Made by a program: the position numbers and the translations under genes. From NCBI GenBank assembly GCA_022561675.1, contig JADFQT010000184.1, positions 1 to 5,260 of the forward strand: a stretch of 5,260 bases of DNA, read 5' to 3'. The DNA comes from Chloroflexota bacterium (GTDB lineage: Bacteria; Chloroflexota; Dehalococcoidia; Lucifugimonadales; UBA3495). The notes under the pieces are model-generated. The model did not search any database and had not been told where the DNA came from. It was given only the letters and a program-made list of their open reading frames with translations. Numbering within the stretch: position 1 is the first letter of the stretch; each line of letters opens with the position of its first letter. Below, in pieces: positions 1 through 5,260 of this stretch.

Positions 1-183
1 GCAGTTCGGGTCGTAGGTGACGATGGCGTATCCGTGGCGGGTAGCAAAGTCCAGTTGGTCGGAGTCGCCTGCTCCCAGTTGCCCTTGGGCTGCAGTGGTG
101 GTTGCCTCCCACCCCCGCAGTCGCAGCGCCTGGGCCACGAAAGCATGAACATTTTCGTCAAGATAGATTCTTACCGACATCAT
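1..183 (-). CDS. DUF5615-type PIN-like protein, partial (C-terminus beyond window)
   Basis: Only the first 61 codons lie in the window; the reading frame is open to the left edge. The visible protein begins MMSVRIYLDENVHAFVAQAL, followed by an RLRGWEA helix end, an AGDSDQLDFA segment and the strand YAIVTYDPN. This matches the plan of DUF5615 PIN-like proteins: an N-terminal strand ending in LDEN with the first acidic pair, a helix, a (S/D)D-x-x-L/I-x-x-A helix and a strand ending in T-x-D. The family has a PIN-nuclease-like fold and is often paired with a DUF433 antitoxin, so an RNase-toxin role is possible but unproven. Here the upstream neighbour is a DUF192-FHA gene, not DUF433. Two adjacent ATG codons (183 and 180) can start it; neither has a clear Shine-Dalgarno sequence. 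The start lies inside the end of the upstream gene (26-nt overlap), which suggests translational coupling. Confidence 0.8.
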   Translation of the reverse strand, partial: MMSVRIYLDENVHAFVAQALRLRGWEATTTAAQGQLGAGDSDQLDFATRHGYAIVTYDPNC

Positions 184-1195
184 GCAGCGGGGGAGAGGAC
201 GGGGGATAGCGTTTCATCCAAGCGGCCTCATCCCCATCTTCCAATGAGGTCCATAGAATTTTCCTACTCCCCACGAGGGTGACCAGGTCCGGCGCTATAT
301 GGTGCAGCATAAGCCGTCCATCCCGCCACCAGAGCCGGGCGTGCTCCTCTGCAATCCCCGCAGCGGCGGGCAGCCTGATGTCGCAGTTTTCACCGGTTCC
401 GATGGTTGCCGGTTTCTCCGACACCCGGAACAACCGGCCCTCGTCCAGGTCCGATGTGATCAGAACGGCTGCCTCTTCCGCGTCGGGATTGGTTGTTTCC
501 GAATTCGCCAGTCCCAGGCGCTTCCTGGCGCCATTAGGACTAGCTGATGGTTCGTCGGCAGGAGATTCGCTCTTTGGCTTACGCAGACCTAAAACTCTCC
601 CAGTGGCGCGAAGGGCGTTGCCCGCGGTCACGTCTACCAGCTGCAGTGCTCCCCTTAGCCCAAGACCCAGACCTATGCCAAACATTATTATGGGCAGCGC
701 CACGGGCGCTACAAACAAAGGACTGGGGAATAGTACCCGCACCCATCTCGTATGACGCCTTTTTCGGCTGGCGGAGGTTTTGGACACTCCCGAGCCCCGG
801 CTTTTACTGGGGTCCCCGGTTTCCAGGGAAATTTTCACTTCCCTCTTGCCGGCAGGAACTATTACCAGCTTGTCGCCAATAGCCAAATGGGTGCGGACGA
901 GAAACCCCTCGGGCAGCTCCAATACGCTATGGGTTTGTCGGTTGCCGGCCGAAAATTTGAACGGCTGCAGTCTGAGGTGCGTCTTGACCACGCGGTTTTC
1001 AGAATCAAGGTATATCAGGTCCACCGGGAAGCGCATCAATAATGTATGGACCGAGCTACAGGGCCTTAACCAGAGCCCCTCGTCTTTTTTGAGTTCTTTG
1101 CGGCCCAGCAATCCCCAACCACGTGCCCATATATTGTAGGCCACTTTCACCCGGAAACTGAGGGTCTCGGGGGCCCCGGTTGTTTTCTTTTTCAT
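158..1195 (-). CDS. DUF192 domain - transmembrane segment - FHA-like domain protein
   Basis: This 345-residue protein has three parts. Residues about 14-113 are a DUF192 domain: ARGWGLLGRKEL, GLWLRPCSSVHTLLMRFPVD, IYLD and HSVLELPEGF match the family's RxxGLxGR, M-x-F-P-(I/V)-D and VLELP-G landmarks. A basic stretch (SRKRRHTRW, about 143-151) precedes a Pro/Gly-rich hydrophobic segment at about 154-184, probably one membrane span. An acidic, serine-rich linker leads to a C-terminal FHA-like domain at about 244-323 (ATIGTGENCDIRLP, AEEHARLWW). FHA domains bind phosphothreonine peptides; DUF192 has no settled biochemical role. The usual FHA Arg (IGR) is Thr267, the usual Ser of SxxH is Ala282, and the last beta strand seems absent, so phosphopeptide binding is doubtful. 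The ATG at 1195 was preferred to the in-frame ATG at 1255 because DUF192 starts soon after it; neither has a strong ribosome site. No signal peptide is visible. The gene overlaps the downstream PIN-like gene. Confidence 0.85.
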   Translation of the reverse strand: MKKKTTGAPETLSFRVKVAYNIWARGWGLLGRKELKKDEGLWLRPCSSVHTLLMRFPVDLIYLDSENRVVKTHLRLQPFKFSAGNRQTHSVLELPEGFLVRTHLAIGDKLVIVPAGKREVKISLETGDPSKSRGSGVSKTSASRKRRHTRWVRVLFPSPLFVAPVALPIIMFGIGLGLGLRGALQLVDVTAGNALRATGRVLGLRKPKSESPADEPSASPNGARKRLGLANSETTNPDAEEAAVLITSDLDEGRLFRVSEKPATIGTGENCDIRLPAAAGIAEEHARLWWRDGRLMLHHIAPDLVTLVGSRKILWTSLEDGDEAAWMKRYPPSSPPLHDVGKNLS

Positions 1196-1521
1196 TATCT
1201 CAGAACCAAATATAAGACTTTCAGCGCCTGGCTTAGTGGAGGCCAGTCCCCGCATCCCAAGGAGGGAGAGATAGCCTTTTCACCCACCTTCTAAACGGCG
1301 CGGTAACCCATTTGGCGTAACCTGCCTTTGTCACTAGGTTCACGATAATTCACGGGCGTAAAGCAACGGGTATCAATTGGTTCGATTGAAGACGCAATTG
1401 AGGTAATGGACGGTGTACCAGGGTAATGGCCCCAGGGTCAGGGGTATTTGAGCTTAAAACCTGGGGCCATGGAATCCGCGGCAATACCGGATTCCCACCC
1501 GCAATTATGGCCAACGGGATG
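1196..1521. other. Intergenic spacer between lipoprotein and DUF192-FHA gene
   Basis: This 326-bp stretch has no supported gene; the open frames crossing it run opposite the flanking genes and lack start signals. It holds the 3' flank of the lipoprotein gene and presumably the promoter of the DUF192-FHA gene. It contains a perfect 11-bp inverted repeat (listed separately) and a pair of CAATTG hexamers at 1374-1379 and 1395-1400. The first CAATTG also forms a small TCAAT/ATTGA hairpin (1373-1389). On the minus strand a TTGATA element (1371-1376) could be a -35 box, but no good -10 lies at the right distance. A TTATAT-like stretch about 15 nt before the ATG at 1195 could be a -10 of a nearly leaderless transcript. 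Both promoter readings are weak. Confidence 0.6.
1426..1470. repeat. Perfect 11-bp inverted repeat, 23-nt loop
   Basis: ATGGCCCCAGG (1426-1436) is the exact reverse complement of CCTGGGGCCAT (1460-1470), with 23 nt between. It lies about 50 nt past the stop codon of the lipoprotein gene. In that gene's RNA it would form a GC-rich stem, but no U-run follows in either direction, so it is not a classical intrinsic terminator. It could protect the mRNA 3' end, help factor-dependent termination, or be a protein-binding site upstream of the next gene. Confidence 0.75.
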
Positions 1522-3879
1522 TCACCTGTTTGGAGTAATCACGATGCTGAGACCGGTAGAATCGCAGGAAACGCCCTGCTGAATCGGGTCGATCACCAGG
1601 TACAGGAAATCCCCTCGGCCGACTTCCAGTCCGGCGAGGCTCCGGCCACCGAAACCGGTCTGGAAGGCCTGGGAGCCGCCGTTAATTACCGCGCCCGAGG
1701 CCACAGTGGTGCTGGTCTGGCCGTCGAAGTGGCTTATGAACCACAATATGCCGTCACCGCAGCTGGTATGCAGGTCCCTTAACTCACCGGAAACGGTCAC
1801 CGCGCCTTCGATCGGACTCCGCCAGCCCACGATCACGACCTTGTTGGAGTGGGGCTGGATCAGAATTTCCCGGGAAGGCCAGATCAGTCCCTGCAGATTC
1901 TGAGGCTCCCCAGTGATGTTGAGCCCAATGGCGGGCCACTTGTCAACCGAACCCGCCCGGCTGATGCTTCCGCGCCAATGCTCTAGACCGGGGATGAACT
2001 GCATGAACGAGGCAAAATTGCCCAGCCGGGAATACTTGGCGGGATTGTTGATTTGAGACTCCTGTGGGTCGCCCTCCAGGAAATACCATACCTCCAGGTT
2101 GCCGCAGCCGTCCCTATTTGGATTTTCCTGGTAGGGAGTCACCCGGAATTCCTTCGAAAGGTCCCATTCCCGGCAGAAAGCGCTAATTGGCTTGACCTTT
2201 CCAGCGGCGCCAGCATCGTATACCGATAATATCTCGGTGTCCCCCAGGGCGCGATTGTAAATCGACACCTCATCTATTAGCCCTCTGAAGAATTGGCTAA
2301 ACCCAGAAGGGCTGGAATCGTCCTTGATCGCGCCGATGGTTAGAGGTAAGCCGGAAGAATCCCCGGCGCCACCGGTGAAGATGGCGGTTTTAATAAGCTC
2401 GCCGTCCACGAAGATCTTGTGAGTGCTGCCGCTGCGCACGTAGGCGTAGTGGTGGAACTCGTTATCGGTAATCGTCTGAGCGTAGACAGAGACCTTGGAG
2501 GCGTCGGACCGCTGGAACATTCCTCTGGGGCGGTCCCGATCAAAGCCCAATGAGAAGATGGAGGGTACATCATTTTCGGCGCTGCCCTTGGCTATCAGTT
2601 GGGCGGGACCTCCCGGAGTGGCTCCAGGAGTGGCTGCCGGAGTGGTTCGCTTGGCCCACAGCTCGACCGTGAGGTCGCCCCCTAGGTTTAGACCCGAATT
2701 ATCGGACACTTCAATGACATCATTCTCGCCGTCCAGCAGGAAGGCCTGGCCGATCAGCCCGGGGGCAAAGTTTACGCCGCCCCTCATGATGCCGTGATTA
2801 CTGGCAATAATATCGTTAGTGTTGCCATCGCCCGGCCACCAGCTGACCAGACCGGCCGGAGGCCGGATTCGGGCCGGGTCAGACTCGTCCATATGGTCGT
2901 ATACAGCAAGCACTGCCGGGGTGGGCGTCGGCTCCGGGCGGGGGAGTACCTTGGGCTCCGGCCGGATCACCATCTTGGTGGCGCTGGTCAAGAAGGAGAA
3001 CTGATCTTTGTCGATGCTCGCCTCCACTATCACAAGCTCGCCTTCCTGGATGATCTGGCTAACCTGCACCTCTCGCGGCATGCTCTCTGCGAAGAAACTT
3101 TCCAGCTTTTTTACCGCAGTCCTAGCGGAAGACACATCCTGGAACCCGAACAGCCACACCAGTTCCAGGGTGAACTCGTCTTCCCCCCATTGGACTCCGT
3201 AAGCGGTTAGCTCACAGCCCCGCTGGTCGAACCTGTCGCATCCTTCCTCCCAAACTAGGTGAATCCCTTTCTTGGCCCTGGCCAGCGCCAGCTTTACGTC
3301 GGGACTAACGTCCTCAAACAGAAATCCCGAGCCCCTTTCCAGGGCTCGGATAGTGTCTCTCACTGCCACGCTTCCGGATGTACTGGCAACAACCTGGTTC
3401 CGGTCGGGCAGCAGGCCGAATACCACATCTTGTTCCGGGTGCTTCCATATCTCCACATCTCGGTAGGTGGAATCGACAAAGCCTTCATAGTAGAGATGGT
3501 TGTGGATCAAGTCCCAGTCAAATTGACCAGCGAAGAGCACTAGTGTGTTGCCCTCATGGTCCACAGCCTGTACTATCTCGGATACCTCTTCAATTTTGAG
3601 GCCGTATCCCTCGATCCACTTCCACTCACTACGGAAATCCTTCTTAAGCGCTTCCGCTCCTTGGCTGGCCAGCAGCCCTGTAACGTCCCAGCGGACCAGT
3701 TCGGAGTAGCCATTGGGGACCTGGTCCAGGAGATCTTCCTGGACCGGCGGGGTGGACGTGGGAGTGGCGACATTGGAGACCGGCTTGACCGCGGGCGCGG
3801 TGGTTTCAGCCTCAGGCCGGCAACCGGCTACTATCAACGCCGATAGGACGAACAGGCTCCATACAAGATAACGCTTCAT
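1522..3879 (-). CDS. Secreted lipoprotein with N-terminal domain, LamG domain and C-terminal IGWRSP/CGDG module
   Basis: This 785-residue protein begins with a lipoprotein signal peptide: MKRY, a hydrophobic core and the lipobox VAGC with Cys20, so it should be lipid-anchored outside the cytoplasmic membrane. A TP/V-rich spacer leads to an N-terminal domain (about 45-303) with alternating helices and strands and a Cys214/Cys222 pair; its layout recalls DUF3352-like lipoproteins, but that link is weak. A proline linker (PRPEPTPTPA, about 306-323) precedes a LamG/concanavalin-like domain (about 339-559): GLVSWWPGDG, LTVELWAKR, HHYAYVRSG, IFVDGELI, GLIDEVSIYNRAL. LamG folds usually bind glycans or proteins with Ca2+. 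The C-terminal 215 residues hold WPAIGLNITG, VVIVGWRSPIEG, CGDGILWFI, NGGSQ and GDFLYLVIDP, a beta-rich module seen after LamG in environmental bacteria; I know no function for it. The ATG at 3879 beats the one at 3924 because it gives a clean signal peptide and a GAGGAG site 9 nt upstream. It appears monocistronic. Confidence 0.88.
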   Translation of the reverse strand: MKRYLVWSLFVLSALIVAGCRPEAETTAPAVKPVSNVATPTSTPPVQEDLLDQVPNGYSELVRWDVTGLLASQGAEALKKDFRSEWKWIEGYGLKIEEVSEIVQAVDHEGNTLVLFAGQFDWDLIHNHLYYEGFVDSTYRDVEIWKHPEQDVVFGLLPDRNQVVASTSGSVAVRDTIRALERGSGFLFEDVSPDVKLALARAKKGIHLVWEEGCDRFDQRGCELTAYGVQWGEDEFTLELVWLFGFQDVSSARTAVKKLESFFAESMPREVQVSQIIQEGELVIVEASIDKDQFSFLTSATKMVIRPEPKVLPRPEPTPTPAVLAVYDHMDESDPARIRPPAGLVSWWPGDGNTNDIIASNHGIMRGGVNFAPGLIGQAFLLDGENDVIEVSDNSGLNLGGDLTVELWAKRTTPAATPGATPGGPAQLIAKGSAENDVPSIFSLGFDRDRPRGMFQRSDASKVSVYAQTITDNEFHHYAYVRSGSTHKIFVDGELIKTAIFTGGAGDSSGLPLTIGAIKDDSSPSGFSQFFRGLIDEVSIYNRALGDTEILSVYDAGAAGKVKPISAFCREWDLSKEFRVTPYQENPNRDGCGNLEVWYFLEGDPQESQINNPAKYSRLGNFASFMQFIPGLEHWRGSISRAGSVDKWPAIGLNITGEPQNLQGLIWPSREILIQPHSNKVVIVGWRSPIEGAVTVSGELRDLHTSCGDGILWFISHFDGQTSTTVASGAVINGGSQAFQTGFGGRSLAGLEVGRGDFLYLVIDPIQQGVSCDSTGLSIVITPNR
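2613..2648 (-). repeat. Three tandem 12-bp units encoding (A/T)TPG-type repeats inside LamG
   Basis: Three imperfect 12-bp units stand head to tail (2613-2624, 2625-2636, 2637-2648), sharing the core GGAGTGG on the + strand. Read in the gene they give TTPAATPGATPG, four codons per unit, so copy-number change would keep the frame. They lie between the LamG segments ELWAKR and AQLIAKG, a loop position where most LamG domains have a short turn. Confidence 0.8.
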
Positions 3880-3888
3880 ACTCAGTTG

Positions 3889-3894
3889 CTCCTC
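3889..3894 (-). promoter_or_regulatory. Ribosome binding site of the lipoprotein gene
   Basis: On the minus strand GAGGAG lies 9 nt before the ATG at 3879. This decides the start against the upstream in-frame ATG at 3924, which would bury the signal peptide behind 15 extra residues. Confidence 0.75.
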
Positions 3895-4134
3895 GACGGT
3901 CTGGGAGGCTCGGTTACAGGACATTCCACCCTTGATGCCCTGATGCGGTTTTCGTTTATGGTTCAGCTATAGTCCAGAGGTGAGACCAGGGAACTGCTGC
4001 CAGCGGGCTAAGCGCTTTTTAGTCCCTTTAGTAACGGCGCCCGCTCCGCTCTCTACGTTTGCAGATAAGCTGGTGGGTATCCATTGGGGTAGCACCTGAA
4101 AACCTGGTCGGCCGGCACGGATCTAGTCAGGCTC

Positions 4135-4184
4135 CGGCTTAAGCCGCCGCTGCCGGTCCCAGTCCTTCGGCAAGAACGGGACTG
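4135..4184. repeat. 12-bp palindrome followed by a bulged hairpin
   Basis: CGGCTTAAGCCG (4135-4146) is a perfect palindrome. Fourteen bases later CAGTCCTTC (4160-4168) pairs with GAA (4174-4176) and GGACTG (4179-4184), giving nine pairs with a 2-nt bulge and the 5-nt loop GGCAA. They may be operator or RNA structure; no known class is recognised. Confidence 0.5.
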
Positions 4185-4363
4185 CTACACCTGGATCGGA
4201 CAGCGGGATGCTCGGCTGTTGGTAGCGCCGCCCCTCCAAATCCCATATGGCTGACATGCTATCGGAGGTTGGAGAAAGATCCGGTGAAAATACAGTCCGG
4301 CAAGGTTGAATTTCGGTGACCGCCGGTCTTGAGGAGGGGAACGGTCTCCAGATTAATGCCCGC

Positions 4364-4384
4364 ACCCGTTCTTTTACGGGTTTT
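4364..4384 (+). terminator. Weak terminator-like hairpin
   Basis: ACCCGT (4364-4369) pairs with ACGGGT (4376-4381) around a 6-nt pyrimidine-rich loop, and the stem runs into TTTT (4381-4384) before GC. The form is that of a small rho-independent terminator on the plus strand, but the stem is only 6 bp, the T-run is short, and no plus-strand gene is seen upstream. Confidence 0.25.
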
Positions 4385-4411
4385 GCATGGCTTCTGTCAG
4401 TTCCGCCGGTT

Positions 4412-4435
4412 GGAAGTTGCTTGGGAAGTTGCTTG
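4412..4435. repeat. Perfect 12-bp tandem duplication
   Basis: GGAAGTTGCTTG occurs twice without a gap (4412-4423 and 4424-4435), followed by a degraded partial match. The unit length is a multiple of three, so it would keep any frame crossing it; in one plus frame it encodes KLLGKLLG. It looks like a recent slippage duplication. Confidence 0.8.
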
Positions 4436-4712
4436 GAGGTTCTTTGCTCTCCAGGCCCGCGAGGTTCGACCAGAACAACTGCTTCTGCATCCCCGGCGCC
4501 TCGTCAACAGGTCGAGGGGCTTCCCGAAAGAGCTCGAATTCGGTAACGGTTTTGGTGAAGCCGGCGGCCGGCCTGAGTCAGCCCGACTAGCCTTCCGATA
4601 GTAGCGTCTCCCTGGCAAACCTGGTGTTCTCGCTGCCCTTATTTAGGGGTGAATACTCTCGCCGGCGCCGGCCGGCAGGACTAATATTCAGCGGTAATGT
4701 GGGGCCGTTAAT

Positions 4713-4815
4713 GAAGTGGGCTTCCCGTTCCGGGCGGTGATTACACCGACACCATCCGTGGTGGCAAGCGCAGCGGGTCAAAAACACAGCAGCCTGCTTG
4801 AGCCGGGAAACCGGC
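4713..4815 (+). ncRNA. Candidate structured leader RNA: cluster of adjoining short hairpins
   Basis: Reading by eye, short stems follow each other with almost no spacing: GAAG/CTTC (4713-4724), CCCG/CGGG (4724-4734), CGGTG-ATTA-CACCG (4735-4748), CACCA-TCCG-TGGTG (4750-4763), a longer CAAGC/GCTTG-based stem with a 2-nt bulge (4765-4800), and GCCGG-GAAA-CCGGC (4802-4815). The first two share one base and cannot both be complete. TCCG fits the UNCG loop type and GAAA the GNRA type, both stabilising. The block ends 33 nt before the ribosome site of the gene at 4863, so it would lie in that gene's 5' leader. It matches no riboswitch class I know. No energy calculation was made, and GC-rich DNA gives chance stems. 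Confidence 0.35.
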
Positions 4816-4848
4816 CTACCCAGTCTGGACAGAATCGATCGGATAAAG

Positions 4849-4855
4849 AAGGAGG
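4849..4855 (+). promoter_or_regulatory. Perfect Shine-Dalgarno sequence
   Basis: AAGGAGG stands 7 nt before the ATG at 4863, the best ribosome site in the window. It fixes the start of the small gene against the in-frame upstream codon at 4716, whose extra 49 residues would be encoded through the hairpin cluster. Confidence 0.8.
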
Positions 4856-4862
4856 CTTCTCA

Positions 4863-5105
4863 ATGGATTCCTTGGAGGCGACAGTCAGGATAATGGAAGC
4901 CATGCTGGCCAGCGACCAGTGTTCTCCACCCTTAAGTGCAACCCCCGGAAAGACAATCCAAAGGGGCACCATAGGACAAGACCATGCTCAGATCGACACG
5001 TACCGGCAAGATTTTGTTCTGCTGTTCAGGACCGTACACGATTCCGTGCTTGAAGCTAACCGGGAAGCTACCGAAGTCCAACCGAAAATGGCCCCGAGCT
5101 CATAA
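4863..5105 (+). CDS. Small protein of unknown function (80 aa)
   Basis: I do not recognise this protein. It begins MDSLEATVRIMEAMLAS, probably a short amphipathic helix, followed by a polar, Pro/Thr/Gly-containing middle (about 20-40). A second likely helix, with the segment TYRQDFVLLFRTVHDSVLEA, covers about residues 46-70, and a polar tail ends in SS. It has one cysteine (Cys20), no signal peptide and no membrane span, so it is probably cytosolic. The evidence for a real gene is the perfect AAGGAGG at 7-nt spacing and the helix-like hydrophobic pattern; there is no homology evidence. It diverges from the lipoprotein gene and has no visible partner before the window end. No terminator hairpin follows. 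It could be a small helical regulator or adaptor, but that is only a structural guess. Confidence 0.6.
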   Translation: MDSLEATVRIMEAMLASDQCSPPLSATPGKTIQRGTIGQDHAQIDTYRQDFVLLFRTVHDSVLEANREATEVQPKMAPSS

Positions 5106-5260
5106 ACCAAAACTAAGGTGGGACCCACATATTGATAATGCCAAACTCTGCGGGTTTCACGTTGGTATTAGGGACCATGAATCTGCGGTTCACCACCACT
5201 GATGAAAATCCCTAGACTTTCATAGCAGTTTAGAAAAAATCGGTAACCTGGCTCCAGCGG
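5106..5260. other. Right-hand flank without recognised gene
   Basis: No supported start, stop or RNA gene was found in these 155 bases. GTGGG-A-CCCAC (about 5118-5128) is a short inverted repeat just after the small gene's stop, too short and without a T-run to be called a terminator. The sequence turns AT-richer towards 5200-5240, which may be a promoter region for a gene outside the window. Confidence 0.5.

Larger units (their letters stand above)
3895..4848. other. Gene-poor region of about 950 bp
   Basis: No convincing gene lies between the lipoprotein start and the small plus-strand gene. Open frames of 60-90 codons exist on both strands: minus 4123-4365, plus 4387-4590, plus 4329-4601. 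They overlap each other, lack Shine-Dalgarno sequences and show no recognisable domain. Two of them (minus 4123-4257 and plus 4387-4590) have fairly GC-rich third positions, so a small unrecognised gene cannot be excluded. Notable structures are a palindrome at 4135-4146, a 9-bp bulged hairpin at 4160-4184, a hairpin plus T4 at 4364-4384, a 12-bp tandem duplication at 4412-4435, the 12-bp palindrome GCCGGCGCCGGC at 4661-4672 and a hairpin cluster at 4713-4815. The lipoprotein promoter should be near the left end, but no clear -35/-10 pair is visible. Confidence 0.6.

Noticed and set aside
279..1139. Several plus-strand open frames opposite the DUF192-FHA gene
   Set aside because: They are antisense shadows of a gene with clear domains.
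158..1255. Start of the DUF192-FHA gene at 1255
   Set aside because: It adds 20 residues outside the domain, and the bases before it are CT-rich with no ribosome site; the ATG at 1195 fits the domain boundary better.
1373..1389. tRNA T-arm-like hairpin (5-bp stem, 7-nt loop containing GTTCG)
   Set aside because: The loop is TGGTTCG, not TTCRANN in register, and no acceptor or anticodon arm fits around it.
2340..3846. Plus- and minus-strand open frames within the lipoprotein gene
   Set aside because: Other-frame shadows of a long gene with a signal peptide and LamG motifs.
4123..4365. Minus-strand open frame of 80 codons (GTG start), or 45 codons from the ATG at 4257
   Set aside because: The second half has GC-rich third positions, but no start has a ribosome site, the sequence before the ATG is CT-rich, and the product is proline-rich without a recognisable domain.
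4329..4601. Plus-strand open frame of 90 codons, with an internal ATG at 4356
   Set aside because: The GAGGAGG at 4331-4337 lies 18 nt before the ATG, too far, and the Arg-rich product looks like out-of-frame translation.
4802..4815. Part of a cobalamin or cyclic di-GMP riboswitch suggested by GGGAAACCGG
   Set aside because: None of the other conserved boxes of either class is present nearby.

Overview
This is a window of roughly 55-60 % GC from an uncultured-looking bacterium. The best guess is a Chloroflexota lineage of the SAR202/Dehalococcoidia type. That guess rests on the combination of a long lipoprotein carrying a LamG domain plus a C-terminal IGWRSP/CGDG module, a membrane-linked DUF192-FHA protein, and a DUF5615 PIN-like gene. 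It is an inference from family habits; no taxonomic marker gene is present.

Layout, left to right. (1) Positions 1-183, minus strand: the N-terminal 61 codons of a DUF5615-type PIN-like protein, cut by the window edge. (2) 158-1195, minus: a DUF192 domain, a basic stretch, one hydrophobic segment and a C-terminal FHA-like domain. Its 3' end overlaps the PIN-like gene by 26 nt, so the two are probably translated from one transcript. (3) 1196-1521: a 326-bp spacer with a perfect 11-bp inverted repeat (1426-1436 / 1460-1470). (4) 1522-3879, minus: a 785-residue secreted lipoprotein with a lipobox, a mixed alpha/beta-looking N-terminal domain, a TP linker, LamG, and a C-terminal beta-rich module. 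(5) 3880-4862: almost 1 kb with no convincing gene, but with a perfect 12-bp tandem duplication, several palindromes and a run of short adjoining hairpins. (6) 4863-5105, plus: an 80-residue protein of unknown function preceded by a perfect Shine-Dalgarno sequence. (7) 5106-5260: nothing recognised.

The lipoprotein is probably an envelope-anchored binding protein and seems to be transcribed on its own. The DUF192-FHA and PIN-like genes look like a separate two-gene unit. The small plus-strand gene diverges from the lipoprotein across the gene-free region, whose right end would be its 5' leader and may be structured RNA. No complete mobile element, CRISPR array, tRNA or rRNA was found.
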